Shown: piece after piece, positions 45,014-53,677 of the stretch
How positions within the stretch are numbered: the stretch's first letter is position 1
Layout: each line of letters opens with the position of its first letter
Assembly: GCA_013176395.1 (NCBI GenBank)
Contig: JABMLP010000013.1
Span: 620,001-684,000 of the forward strand
DNA from: Venturia oleaginea
Taxonomy: Eukaryota > Ascomycota > Dothideomycetes > Venturiales > Venturiaceae
Length of the DNA: 64,000 nucleotides
Direction of reading: 5' to 3'
Notes under the pieces: generated by a model
The model's database searches: none
Told to the model about the DNA's origin: nothing
The model's input: only the letters and a program-made list of their open reading frames with translations
Translations under genes and position numbers: made by a program

Positions 45014-46138
45014 ACGTGTTTCACCACTCACTTGGCCACCCCACTCACTTGGCCACCCCAACCACTAATTCTCAAGTCATCGTGCGATAAACCTCCCACC
45101 AATACAGCTTTTATTAAAATAATTCTAACAATGCATTCTTTACGTATTTGGGCATCGATTAATCTTATGACCTTGAATACTGCAGCCACTACATGTTGGT
45201 AATGCTCGCTGTCGTACGACGACTTCCTGATCTTGAACACTATCTCTAGAGCTATTTTCGCATCCCTCGACCAAGAACTGACCCTGTTGAGCTTGTAAAA
45301 CGCCTCCATATGCAATATATCGTCTGCGATACTGTTGCTTCTGTTTTCGTCGTTGGTTCTCTGTACGAAGCTTCCTATTCTCTTCTGCAAGTATTACTGC
45401 TGAATTCATTGCGACTTGACATCCTTTGATGAGTTGACCAATTGCTTGACTACTTGGGCTCTGAGATTGGCGATGAAGAAGATTTCGGACGAGCTGAGCC
45501 TGCTGCTCAAGCTGAGCTATCGTACGAGGAGTTTCTGACGTCCATTGTGGCGCTACTCCATGGGGTGTACCTGGTGGTGAGGGCGTCTCTTCAACACGCT
45601 GAAACCACGCGTTGATTGTCGCTGGATCTTCGCATTTTGCACGCTGTGAATGGAATTTACGATTCCACTTCGTACAAAGCTCCGGCTGAGCGTTGATGAA
45701 GCGGGATACCCAGTTCTTCCCGACTAATGACGGTGGAGGATTCGTACCGCGTTTTTCGAGTAAAGCATTTGCCATTCGTCGTACGTCAATAATTTGGGGC
45801 GGAAATCCTCGTCGATCAAGGTCTAGGATCCACTGAACCAGAGCCTGCTCTTCATGTATTTGTAACTTTCTCTTTTGGTGGTTAGATTCGCTTCGTGGTT
45901 TACCACCTTGAAGACGAGACTGAAGTGTAGATCGAGGAATATCGTACGACGCTGAGATTTGACGTTGACTTAAATTTGGATTCGTTTGAAAGCTCTGCTT
46001 CGCAAGAAGTAATCTAGCCTCTTTGCAAGCCGATCCGGGGGTTGGTGTTGACATTATCGCGATAATTGTACGAAGGGATTAGACTTTTTGGTTGGGTGGC
46101 CAAGTGAGTGGGGTGGCCAAGTAAATGGTGAAACACGC
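45014..46138 (-). mobile_element. Pogo-like element with deleted catalytic domain, 1125 bp (copy F)
   Basis: Ends are ACGTGTTTCA followed by tandem CACTCACTTGGCCACC units; the right outermost ACGT is ACGC. TA flanks at 45012-45013 and 46139-46140. The outer motif is shared with copy G, the repeat units partly (GGCCAC). It contains one uninterrupted 304-codon frame lacking the DDE core. Confidence 0.92.
45140..46054 (-). CDS. DDE-less pogo transposase derivative, intact 304-residue frame
   Basis: The protein keeps the N-terminal helix-turn-helix (LSQRQISASYDIPRSTLQSR), the CENP-B-like second DNA-binding part (HEEQALVQWILDLDRRGFPP, LVGKNWVSRFINAQPEL), then jumps at NAWFQRVEE to the C-terminal linker (TPSPPGTPHGVAPQW) and a coiled, basic region ending in a knuckle CSGCSIQGHKINRC. 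The whole catalytic domain with its Asp residues is missing, yet no stop or frameshift interrupts. If made, it could bind element ends and act as a repressor, as truncated transposases do in other families; that is inference. Alternatively the open frame is recent chance. Confidence 0.8.
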   Translation of the reverse strand: MSTPTPGSACKEARLLLAKQSFQTNPNLSQRQISASYDIPRSTLQSRLQGGKPRSESNHQKRKLQIHEEQALVQWILDLDRRGFPPQIIDVRRMANALLEKRGTNPPPSLVGKNWVSRFINAQPELCTKWNRKFHSQRAKCEDPATINAWFQRVEETPSPPGTPHGVAPQWTSETPRTIAQLEQQAQLVRNLLHRQSQSPSSQAIGQLIKGCQVAMNSAVILAEENRKLRTENQRRKQKQQYRRRYIAYGGVLQAQQGQFLVEGCENSSRDSVQDQEVVVRQRALPTCSGCSIQGHKINRCPNT

Positions 46139-46140
46139 TA

Positions 46141-46376
46141 ATGTGTATTGGGGTACTAGTAGATTTAGAAACACTAGATGGACACAAAATGTGGAAATCA
46201 ATCAAGGGAGGCAAGCAATGCAACTCGATTAATTAATAAACACCAAAGAAGCCAATAAAATCAATTGTAGCGAGGGTTCAAAGCGTTTGGCTAATTGCCA
46301 TCCTGCAGATAGCCATGCAGTGTGATTCTAGTATTTGTTGTGGTTCCCGACTTCCAACAACGGTCACCTATTCTTG
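46141..46376. other. Short spacer between pogo copy F and the secreted protein gene
   Basis: About 240 bases downstream of the secreted-protein stop codon, probably its 3' UTR. Nothing else is visible. Confidence 0.5.
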
Positions 46377-47180
46377 CTACGCATTGAATCGCTTGAGTTC
46401 CACTCCATCTTCATCAACAAGAACAATACTGCCGTTCCAGTTCTTGGTCGAACGACTTCCATCGTACTCAATCTGATCGACGAGCCTCTTCTCTAGCCCA
46501 TCCCTCTTTTTATGACCCCAGGGACTACCGATTGTCCATTCGAAATTGATTCTAGTCGGAGAATCGTCGTTGGCCTCAATGCAAGCTTGGTAGGTGTTTT
46601 TGGGATCAAATTGCAGGACGTGGCCTTTGGCATTACATGGATAGTCGTTGGTTAGATGCTCAGCTCTCGAACCCTGAACCCAACATCCCAGAATTTCTCT
46701 CATAGTACGAGCCGGCTGGCCCACAACAGTGATGGTAGACCAGGTGAGATGCGCACGTGGACCCGGAACATTTACACCCCCTGAGCAAGCAATTCCATCA
46801 GCATCGTGGGGGGGCTTCGAGCCGAACTTCTTCGGAAACCGTTTGCATTCGCAGTCAGTAGCATAGTCTCGGGAATCTGGAGTGGGGAGGCAAATGACGG
46901 TAGCGTCCCTAGGATCGCATGCCCGGTCATATCTCAGCATGAATCCCTCCCGGGGATTTGGTCGTCCCCTGTAGCACTCGGCCCGGAAGGTGTTCGGTCC
47001 TAAGCACTCGCATGCTCTGGTGTAGAAAAGGGTACGTCCAGGACCCATTCCGCCATTTTTCTCCTGACATACATTGACGTCGACGGCACTGGCGAAATCA
47101 GTGTTGATGATTTGTTGGGACTCTTGGGAGGACGCCTGGGCGATAGAGACGATGGCAAACAAGGGTAGTACGGGCCACAT
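46377..47180 (-). CDS. Secreted cysteine-rich protein of unknown family
   Basis: Single-exon frame of 267 residues starting with a signal peptide (MWPVLPLFAIVSIAQASS). The mature chain has about a dozen cysteines in the first two thirds (CECLGPNTFRAEC, ACDPRDATVIC, DCECKRFP, IACSGG, LGCWVQ, YPCNAK, ACIEAN), suggesting a disulfide-knitted domain. A dibasic KKRDGLEKR near residue 225 may be a Kex2 site, followed by a charged C-terminus. No domain is recognised. It sits between two transposons, 240 bases from copy F and about 930 bases from a solo LTR, the setting often seen for fungal effector candidates. Role is unknown; an extracellular or host-related function is only inference. Confidence 0.7.
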   Translation of the reverse strand: MWPVLPLFAIVSIAQASSQESQQIINTDFASAVDVNVCQEKNGGMGPGRTLFYTRACECLGPNTFRAECYRGRPNPREGFMLRYDRACDPRDATVICLPTPDSRDYATDCECKRFPKKFGSKPPHDADGIACSGGVNVPGPRAHLTWSTITVVGQPARTMREILGCWVQGSRAEHLTNDYPCNAKGHVLQFDPKNTYQACIEANDDSPTRINFEWTIGSPWGHKKRDGLEKRLVDQIEYDGSRSTKNWNGSIVLVDEDGVELKRFNA

Positions 47181-48110
47181 TTTGATAGTAGTACCGACTA
47201 TAGGACGGGTCTAGAGAGGAGGGACGTAACGGCTGCGTAGAGCGCAAGGATAGAACTTTTGGATTCTCAGTATAACGGATCGGGTGTTTGTTGTACTGCC
47301 AGAGAGAGATGAGTTGCAACCAAAACTTGAAGTGGATTCAGCGGCATGTTACTCACCCAAAGTCAATTTCGCTTACCCTGTATCATGGCTTGGGAATCAA
47401 GACCTTGGGACACCTTACCAATCCCGCTCCTTTAGAATATCATCGCGAGGAACGAATGAAGACAGTCTAGTCTCCACCATAGATCTTTCAATGTATTTAT
47501 CGACTTCAGAATACCCAATTCCGTAAGAATTACAATGTAATTCCGCACGAAACATGGAAGAATTGCTCGTGCAATGTGTGCATGTGATATAACCTCATTT
47601 GAACACCCCAGCCAAAATCATCGGCCAGCGAGGGACCTTAAATTAAGAAATTGAACGGTGAAATGTTTCCTTCAATACCATCTACCTCCTTCATTGTTGT
47701 AGTTCTCAAGCGAACGAGGACATCTTCAACATGTGATCGAGTGTTTTTCTGATCAAACACGTCATTCAACGTCGATCTATCTAATACGCAGTATAAACTT
47801 CCTCTTTTGTGATAAGGAATCTCGAGATTTCATCAGATTCCTATAGAAATCGAATAAAAATCATGTACTATGGTCTGACACCGATTTACCGTGGGTGGAT
47901 CACCCTTGTACGATTCATGCTTCACAGCAATAATACCCTAGCTCACCTACGTTTATTCGGCATTCGGCATCAGACCACAGTCGGTCTTAATCTGCACTGG
48001 TTCGGCTCTTAGAAAAAGTTAAAAACATTCGATCGCATATTAAATATTCTCGTTTATTGTGGTGTGTATCTAAACGTGGATATTCTGAAACGCTTAATTG
48101 ACTGAGTAAC
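47181..48110. other. Intergenic, secreted-protein promoter side
   Basis: About 930 bases, AT-rich, with short frames only. It should include the promoter of the secreted cysteine-rich gene. No repeat recognised. Confidence 0.5.
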
Positions 48111-48365
48111 TGTCACGGGACGGGTTCGGGTATCAGGAGGAAGGAGCAGCAGCAGGAACAGGTATCATTCAACAGGCTATATACGAACTGGCAGGCAAAC
48201 CAACAGGCAGGTTTAACGACAGGACGTAGCTCAAAGAGCTACGTTTTGGTTGAAGCCACGCAGGCTTTAAAACCTTTCCTCGGCAGAGCTACGGTTCTGC
48301 CTTGATCACGTGCCGTGGGGCCACCCCAACGGCGGGAGAGACTTGTCCGCGGTCGTAGCGTGACA
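48111..48365 (+). mobile_element. Solo LTR, 255 bp, with 5-bp target duplication
   Basis: Begins TGTCACGGGACGGG and ends TCGTAGCGTGACA, so it has the TG...CA ends and a six-base terminal palindrome (TGTCAC/GTGACA). GTAAC is duplicated directly on both sides (48106-48110 and 48366-48370). No internal retrotransposon region remains, as expected after recombination between two LTRs. The first 119 bases also occur at 11939-12057. Gypsy or copia origin cannot be decided from the LTR alone. Confidence 0.88.
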
Positions 48366-48370
48366 GTAAC

Positions 48371-48817
48371 GCCCGTAATTCTAATCTACGCCAAGGTAAT
48401 ATTACATTGACGGCCAAGGACTCAGTTAGAGTAGGATTTACACCGCTATTTGCATCCTCGGCCGTGGGAGAGCCTGTTGCGGTACGGGAAAGACCGTACC
48501 CCGCGGCTATGCAGTCAGGCAGTCAGACACTTAAGAATGTCCACCACAAAACACAATACTTGAGAACTACAATAACTCGATCCTTTTCAGACCGGGGGGA
48601 GAACATGTCATTAAAGTTATCCTCGTATCCTCGCTCTATCAATTATCACCATCTTTGACTTGTCAGCATACCAAAGTGACGACCGCGCGGCATCGATTCG
48701 ATAGCAAAACACGTGCAGATAAAACTGGAGAACACCTAGACAACCGAAATGGCCGCCTAAATAAAAGTGGGACTCCATTTTCCGGATTTATAAAACCCAA
48801 ACTCCAGAACTTAATTA
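48371..48817. other. Spacer between solo LTR and pogo copy E
   Basis: About 450 bases with no gene. A small hairpin GGTACGGGAAAGACCGTACC lies near 48481-48500. Confidence 0.5.
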
Positions 48818-49814
48818 ACGTACATCACCACCGAGCAGGCAACTTTTCCTTGGCACAGCCCTTATCCTCTTCAACACGTAATGTCTCAACAACGCAACGC
48901 GATAGCCGTTCAAGAAGAGGGTAGAATTGATCTCGCTTTTCAAGCTTATAACTCTGGCCAATTTCAAAGCCTACGGCGCGCTGCTACAGCCTTTAACGTT
49001 AAACACCAAAGGCTCTCTGATCGGCTCCGCGGAATCATCTCTCCATCTCAAACTCGCCCAAACTCTCATAAGCTCACTACGATAGAAGAGCAAACGATTA
49101 TTCGATATATCCTCGATCTCGATTCGCGAAGATTCGCACCTCGGCTGTGTGAGGTGGCAGATATGGCGGATAAACTACTGGGTATACGCGGTGGAGGGCC
49201 AGTAGGCAAAAACTGGGCTGAGAGATTCGAAACGCGCTCAGATGAGCTCAAGGTAGCCTTCAATCGAGCCAAGGATAGGCAGAGGATACTATAGGAAGAT
49301 CCAGAGATTATTGGAGCGTGGTTCAAGCTCGTAAGCGAGTATTTTACTCGGTCACGAGTCACTGCGCAGGCAGGCTTTTCCCAGCTTGTTAAAGGCGCTG
49401 AATTGATCGATGCTACACTACTTGCACGAAACCACGAGCTTGAAGAGCAATTGGCAGTAATGACGAAGCGAAAATCGCGTAAAAGAAAGCGGATCCAGCA
49501 AGGTGGTGCTATGGAGTATGGGACTGCAGCAGCGCGGGTAGCTGCTGAGGCGTCTGTTACGCCTCAGGGATCAAAGAATACTCGTAGTAGTGGTGATCAA
49601 GAAACGGCCCGACCAACTCAAAGGCGCTGTGGGAACTGCGGCGCGACTGGGCACAATGCACCAACGTGTAAAAAGGATATCGAGATATCTTCTGAATCAG
49701 ATAGCAACACGACGGACTTGGAATCTGTTGTTGATAGCGATAAAATTGAAGAGCCGTAACATGAGTTGGTCGTGCCAAGGAAAAGTGGCCGGCTCGGTGG
49801 TGGAATATATACGT
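48818..49814 (+). mobile_element. Pogo-like deletion derivative, 997 bp (copy E)
   Basis: Flanked by TA at 48816-48817 and 49815-49816 with outer ACGTA. Left end carries one unit CCACCGAGCAGGCAAC, right end one unit CCACCGAGCCGGCCAC (as reverse complement), followed by CTTGGCAC. Same unit type as copy D but single rather than doubled. The element lies about 260 bases upstream of the TMA16 start codon. The middle of the transposase gene, including all catalytic residues, is deleted. Confidence 0.9.
48881..49759 (+). pseudogene. Pogo-like transposase, stop codon plus deletion of the catalytic core (copy E)
   Basis: From the ATG at 48881: MSQQRNAIAVQEEGRIDLAF, helix-turn-helix FQSLRRAATAFNVKHQRLSD followed by RLRG, then KLTTIEEQ, DMADKLLGIRGG and GKNWAERF. 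TAG at 49292-49294 replaces a Gln codon (C-to-T type). After FKLV at about 49333 the sequence jumps to the C-terminal linker (FTRSRVTAQAGFSQLVKGAE) and zinc knuckle CGNCGATGHNAPTC. The N-terminal 80 residues differ from copy C exactly in the recognition-helix region. Confidence 0.88.
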
Positions 49815-50073
49815 TACTCAAAGAGGCAAATACTTTTGAGTCAGTTCATGGACTCGATAGAAAGCCGCTTCAAATTGCAACACTGAAGTCCCCAATTATT
49901 CTTTTCTCCATCAAAAATGCTTGTTACCGATATCCCACTATGACCTTCACAATTGCATACCAACAGCAACACTCACAGCTTCCGTCTGAGCAATCAAAGC
50001 AGCAAGATATACCTTTCCTCCCAGATCGAAATACTTTCACACACACCAGAGCTCTGGCCATCTCTCCTCCAAA

Positions 50074-50651
50074 ATGCCAATCGCAAAATCCTTCTCCAAG
50101 ATCTCGAAGCTGGTGAATAAGAAAAAGGGAAAGGCACATGCACTACACGAACATTCCCGCGACTCGCGAAGATTACAGAGAGCTTCAGGAAGAGATGCGA
50201 AGCTAGCGAACAAGGTCCAAGAGAGGGAACGAGCAAATCATATACCTCGTATGTTTACGCCCCAAACCCGCATTAAAGAGTTGCCGACGATCGAAGAATG
50301 TTGAAAGGCTAACAAAATACAACAGTCCAACGCCTCTCTATCCTCCAAGCCTCAACACTCGACCACGATCCCAAAACACCCTACACCACCTCCGAAATCC
50401 TGACGGAAATACAAACAATCCTCCACCGCAATGATGATGCGCTCGCCACAATAAAAGCAGAGAAAAGAGCAGGTCGTCCACCATCGACTCAAGAAATCCA
50501 TCTCACCGCGCTAATGGAGAACGATAAGAAAGAGTATGCAAGTGGTTTCTGGGTTCCAGATATGACAGATATAAAGAATGTGGAGAAACTGAGAGAGTGG
50601 GGTGGTCAGTTAACGAGAACACTGGCAACCTGCGATGGAGTGGTTTTCTAA
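50074..50651 (+). CDS. TMA16: Translation machinery-associated protein TMA16
   Basis: Small ribosome-biogenesis factor bound to pre-60S particles in the nucleus. Exon 1 is 50074-50248 and exon 2 is 50326-50651 (intron 77 bp, GTATGT...ACAACAG with a CTAAC branch site); 166 residues, usual size. The start reads MPIAKSFSKISKLVNKKKGK followed by HEHSRDSRRLQRASGRDAKL, a basic family signature. Exon 2 carries LHRNDDALATIKAEKRAGRP and ASGFWVPDMTD...VEKLREWGG, also typical. A pogo copy sits in the promoter 260 bases upstream. Confidence 0.93.
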
Positions 50652-51062
50652 GCGCTAATGAGACAGCCGTAACAGCAGGTCAAGACCCAGAGGATTTCCA
50701 TAAGATTTTCATAAGATCCTGATTGAATCCGGAGATTTTCGTATTAGAGAATAGGAAGTTGATAGGGCGTTGTCGACATCCGAGTTCAATTCCGACCCGT
50801 ACTGGAGCGGACTCGGACTTGAGCGAGTCGAACGACGTGTTTGATCAGTAGGATTTTCATACTTAGCTATATTGGCTCTTAGAATACAGGTCAAGCCGAC
50901 TTGCAATTTATCCTCGTTAACTTCGAAAGCACAATAGGTGAATCCGTTGCAAGAAGAAGTACAACATCCCCAAGGGGAAGAATTACAGTAGAGTGGTGTG
51001 CATGGTGGTGGTTCTGAGATGTACCCTGGAGATATACTCTACCTTGAGCCGTAAGCCTCACC
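50652..51062. other. Intergenic after TMA16
   Basis: About 410 bases of TMA16 3' flank. A short direct repeat (CATAAGATTTTCATAAGAT) occurs near 50700. No gene. Confidence 0.5.
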
Positions 51063-51210
51063 TACATAGCCGCGGGGTGCGGTCTTTCTAAGCCAAAAAC
51101 CTTTAAGAGTTTAGCTCAAACCGTAGCTTGACGCAACTTTACTGCGAATAGTTTTCAGCTAAACTCTTAAAGGTTTTCTGCTTAGAAAAACCCTAGCCCG
51201 CAGCTATGTA
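51063..51210. repeat. Foldback (hairpin) element, 148 bp
   Basis: Left arm TACATAGCCGCGGGGTGCGG (continuing to CTTTAAGAGTTTAGCT at about 51116) pairs with the right arm 51158-51210, which ends GCAGCTATGTA. The 16-base core CTTTAAGAGTTTAGCT is perfectly matched; the outer part has a few mismatches and gaps. The loop is about 40 bases. It has no coding content and is a MITE-like or foldback element. Confidence 0.8.
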
Positions 51211-51359
51211 TCATTTGAATGACGAGGATCTTTTGTTGTCATAGATTGCACGATCGTGACCGGTCGAGTGAACAGAAAAACTACGAACTCCGAAGAGGTT
51301 ACCACAATCTATAGATCTTCTATCAGCATAGTTCTCATCAATCTGATATTATCTACTGT

Positions 51360-53334
51360 CTAAGCATCCAACTTCAACTTCTCCAAAAGTCCATCAATCT
51401 TCGCCAGCAAAATCTCATAATTCTGCGCATCGACTGCGAACTCATCCCCAGCTTCCTCACCTTCCAATGTCCTAAAAACACCCGCCGGTTCATCAACATC
51501 TTTCTCAGCTTCAAACGGTGGCGCGATCGGTTCTCCAGCTTCGTCAAGTTCGAGTTCATTCATCATTTCTTCTAGACCTGCTTCTTCGAACCGGAGGCGG
51601 AAGCGTTCGGAGAGGTAGTAGCGGATCCTGTTGCATATTAGCATGTTAATTGAAGAGAGAGAGAGTGGATCATGGTACATACTCGTCGATTAATTCAATG
51701 GTATCAGTTTCCTGTCGCTCCTTGATCCTGCCTGCAGACTCCTTGATCAACTCCACAAATTCAGGCTCGTCAATATACCTCTCCAACCTATACGCGAGAT
51801 ACCTGGCTCCAAACTCTTCTATCCGACGAACTCTCGTATCCCAACCGGCACGAATAACATCATATATATCAATCAAGTCCTCCAACTCACTAGCCTGGTT
51901 CCCCCTCGAATCATCAGCTTCAACAACACTCGCTGCGCCATTTCCCAACGTCGAAATAATTTGTGCCGCTTTAACCTTCAATCTCTCAATAAAAAGAAGA
52001 TCAGCAGCAAAGAGAACACTAATTGCCAGATCCAAGCTGAAATCAGATCGTTCGGTGTACAAGTATGTAAGCACAACTTCTAGGACCTCGGGTGAACAGT
52101 CAATGGGTATTATTTTCAAGCAGGGTGTATCTTGTGCTTCACGAAAGGAAGAAGAAAACATGGTAGAGAAGAACTCGGAGCGGAGGAGCATGGCGCGGTG
52201 GGCTGGGAAGAGGATTGATTTGCGTGGTGCCTTTCGGGATCGAGAGGGAGATCTCGATCTCGGGAAAGGGCCTATGGGTATACCGAGATTCTGCGTCGAA
52301 GGTTGTGATCCCTCTTTCAGGATTTGTTCTTCCTGTTCTTCGTCTGGCTCTATATCTTCGTCGGCGCGAAGCAGGACATCGGCGAAGATTCCGTTGTTGC
52401 GATCCCATTGTACTGATTCTGCTTTTGACGTGTCGATGTGTATCTTATGCCTCAAGATGTTGTCCTTGAACCATGTTTCCAGTTGATGCCTTCCTCTTTC
52501 TAACTCGGCTTGTCTCCTTTGCCTGGCTAACCGGCGGTTACTTCTTTCCAGTATTGTCTCGAACAACGTCTCAACCTCCAACTGCCGACTGAGCTTGTCG
52601 ATTCCAGTCAATATAGCTTGTTCCTCGTCATCCTCGCCAAAATCTCCTTCAGCATCAGAGAGGTATATCCATCTTATCACAGCTTGTAATGATTCGCTTG
52701 GTATCGTATTCGGTAATCGCCACGTTATTGTCTCCGGCGCAAGAGCCAATTTCTTCGCAAAGTATGGTGATCTTGCAGCAAGTATAAACTTGTGGAGGTG
52801 GAAAGTCTGGTCAACAGCTTTCAGTGTGATGTCCGAGGTTTGAGGGTGCTCTCTCGTCAACAGGGAGGTAATGGTAGCGGCAAGAGGTTGTAAAGGATCG
52901 GTAGATTTACTGTAATCGTATTGTAGGAGGAGGTTTCGTATTCGGTTGTTCAAGGCATTGTAAAGGCATCTTTCGCCTTGGAAGGTGTCTCGTTCGCAAA
53001 GGGCTCCGGACTCGAGGAGTAGTTGTACGACTTCATAATGGCCACACAGACTGGCCTTTGAATAAGCAATCAGTATTGGCTTTGTTGATTGAGAAGGAAA
53101 CATAGGACTCACCAAGATCAAAGGAGTATAATCGAACCTATCCCTCGCATTGATGTTGACTCCAGATGTGATTTGCTCCTGGCATACTTTCAAGTCGCCT
53201 GTTCGACATGCCTTACATAAGATTCTGAAATCGTCCGAGAGATCCAAGGGGCTATCTTCTTTCAGTTTTCCTTGCGAGATGGCTTGATTTTCTTCATAGA
53301 GGGACTTCTCAATCTCGTCTTTCCGTAACACCAT
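51360..53334 (-). CDS. Ankyrin-repeat protein with two BTB/POZ domains
   Basis: Exons 53334-53113, 53055-51683 and 51627-51360; 620 residues. Ankyrin repeats lie near the N-terminus (ILCKACRTGDLKVCQEQITS, NINARDRFDYTPLILASLCG, GHYEVVQLLLESGA). The first BTB domain is SDITLKAVDQTFHLHKFILA...RSPYF, the second FADVLLRADEDI...FPAHRAMLLRSEFFSTMF...LEVVLTYLYTER, interrupted by an acidic and Arg/Ser-rich insert. The C-terminus is acidic and helical. This architecture resembles animal ABTB1/BPOZ proteins, which act as Cullin-3 adaptors or with elongation factor 1A; the role here is inferred. The first intron (57 bp) is a multiple of three and has no stop, so retention would only insert 19 residues. 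Confidence 0.85.
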
Positions 53335-53677
53335 CTTGGAGTAACAATGTAGTGTAAAAGCGTAGAGGAGGAAGAGTGGCGTTCATCACCGTTGACCTAA
53401 GTCCAAAGAAGCAGGTATATGCGATATCGATATGCGAGTAATGTTTGTCCGTGCTCAAGCTCAGCTTTGAGTGAGAACCCCGCCACCCCGCCGATATCCA
53501 CAACGGGTAATCACGCGTGAGCTGGCACGGCTGGCCAGAGATAGGAAGGAGGCATCCGGCAATGGGTTGATATGTACGGCGTAGCTTCCCTCTTCTTCTC
53601 TTCCTGCTGCCTGCCGTCTGCCGCCTGCTGGACTTGCCATTGTATTCCCTTCCTTTGGCTATAAGCACTAATACAAC
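53335..53677. promoter_or_regulatory. Divergent promoter region, ankyrin-BTB gene and amidase
   Basis: About 340 bases between two start codons on opposite strands, so it must serve both genes unless one uses a remote promoter. A GC-rich stretch with CCCCGCC lies near 53480. No specific site is assigned. Confidence 0.5.
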
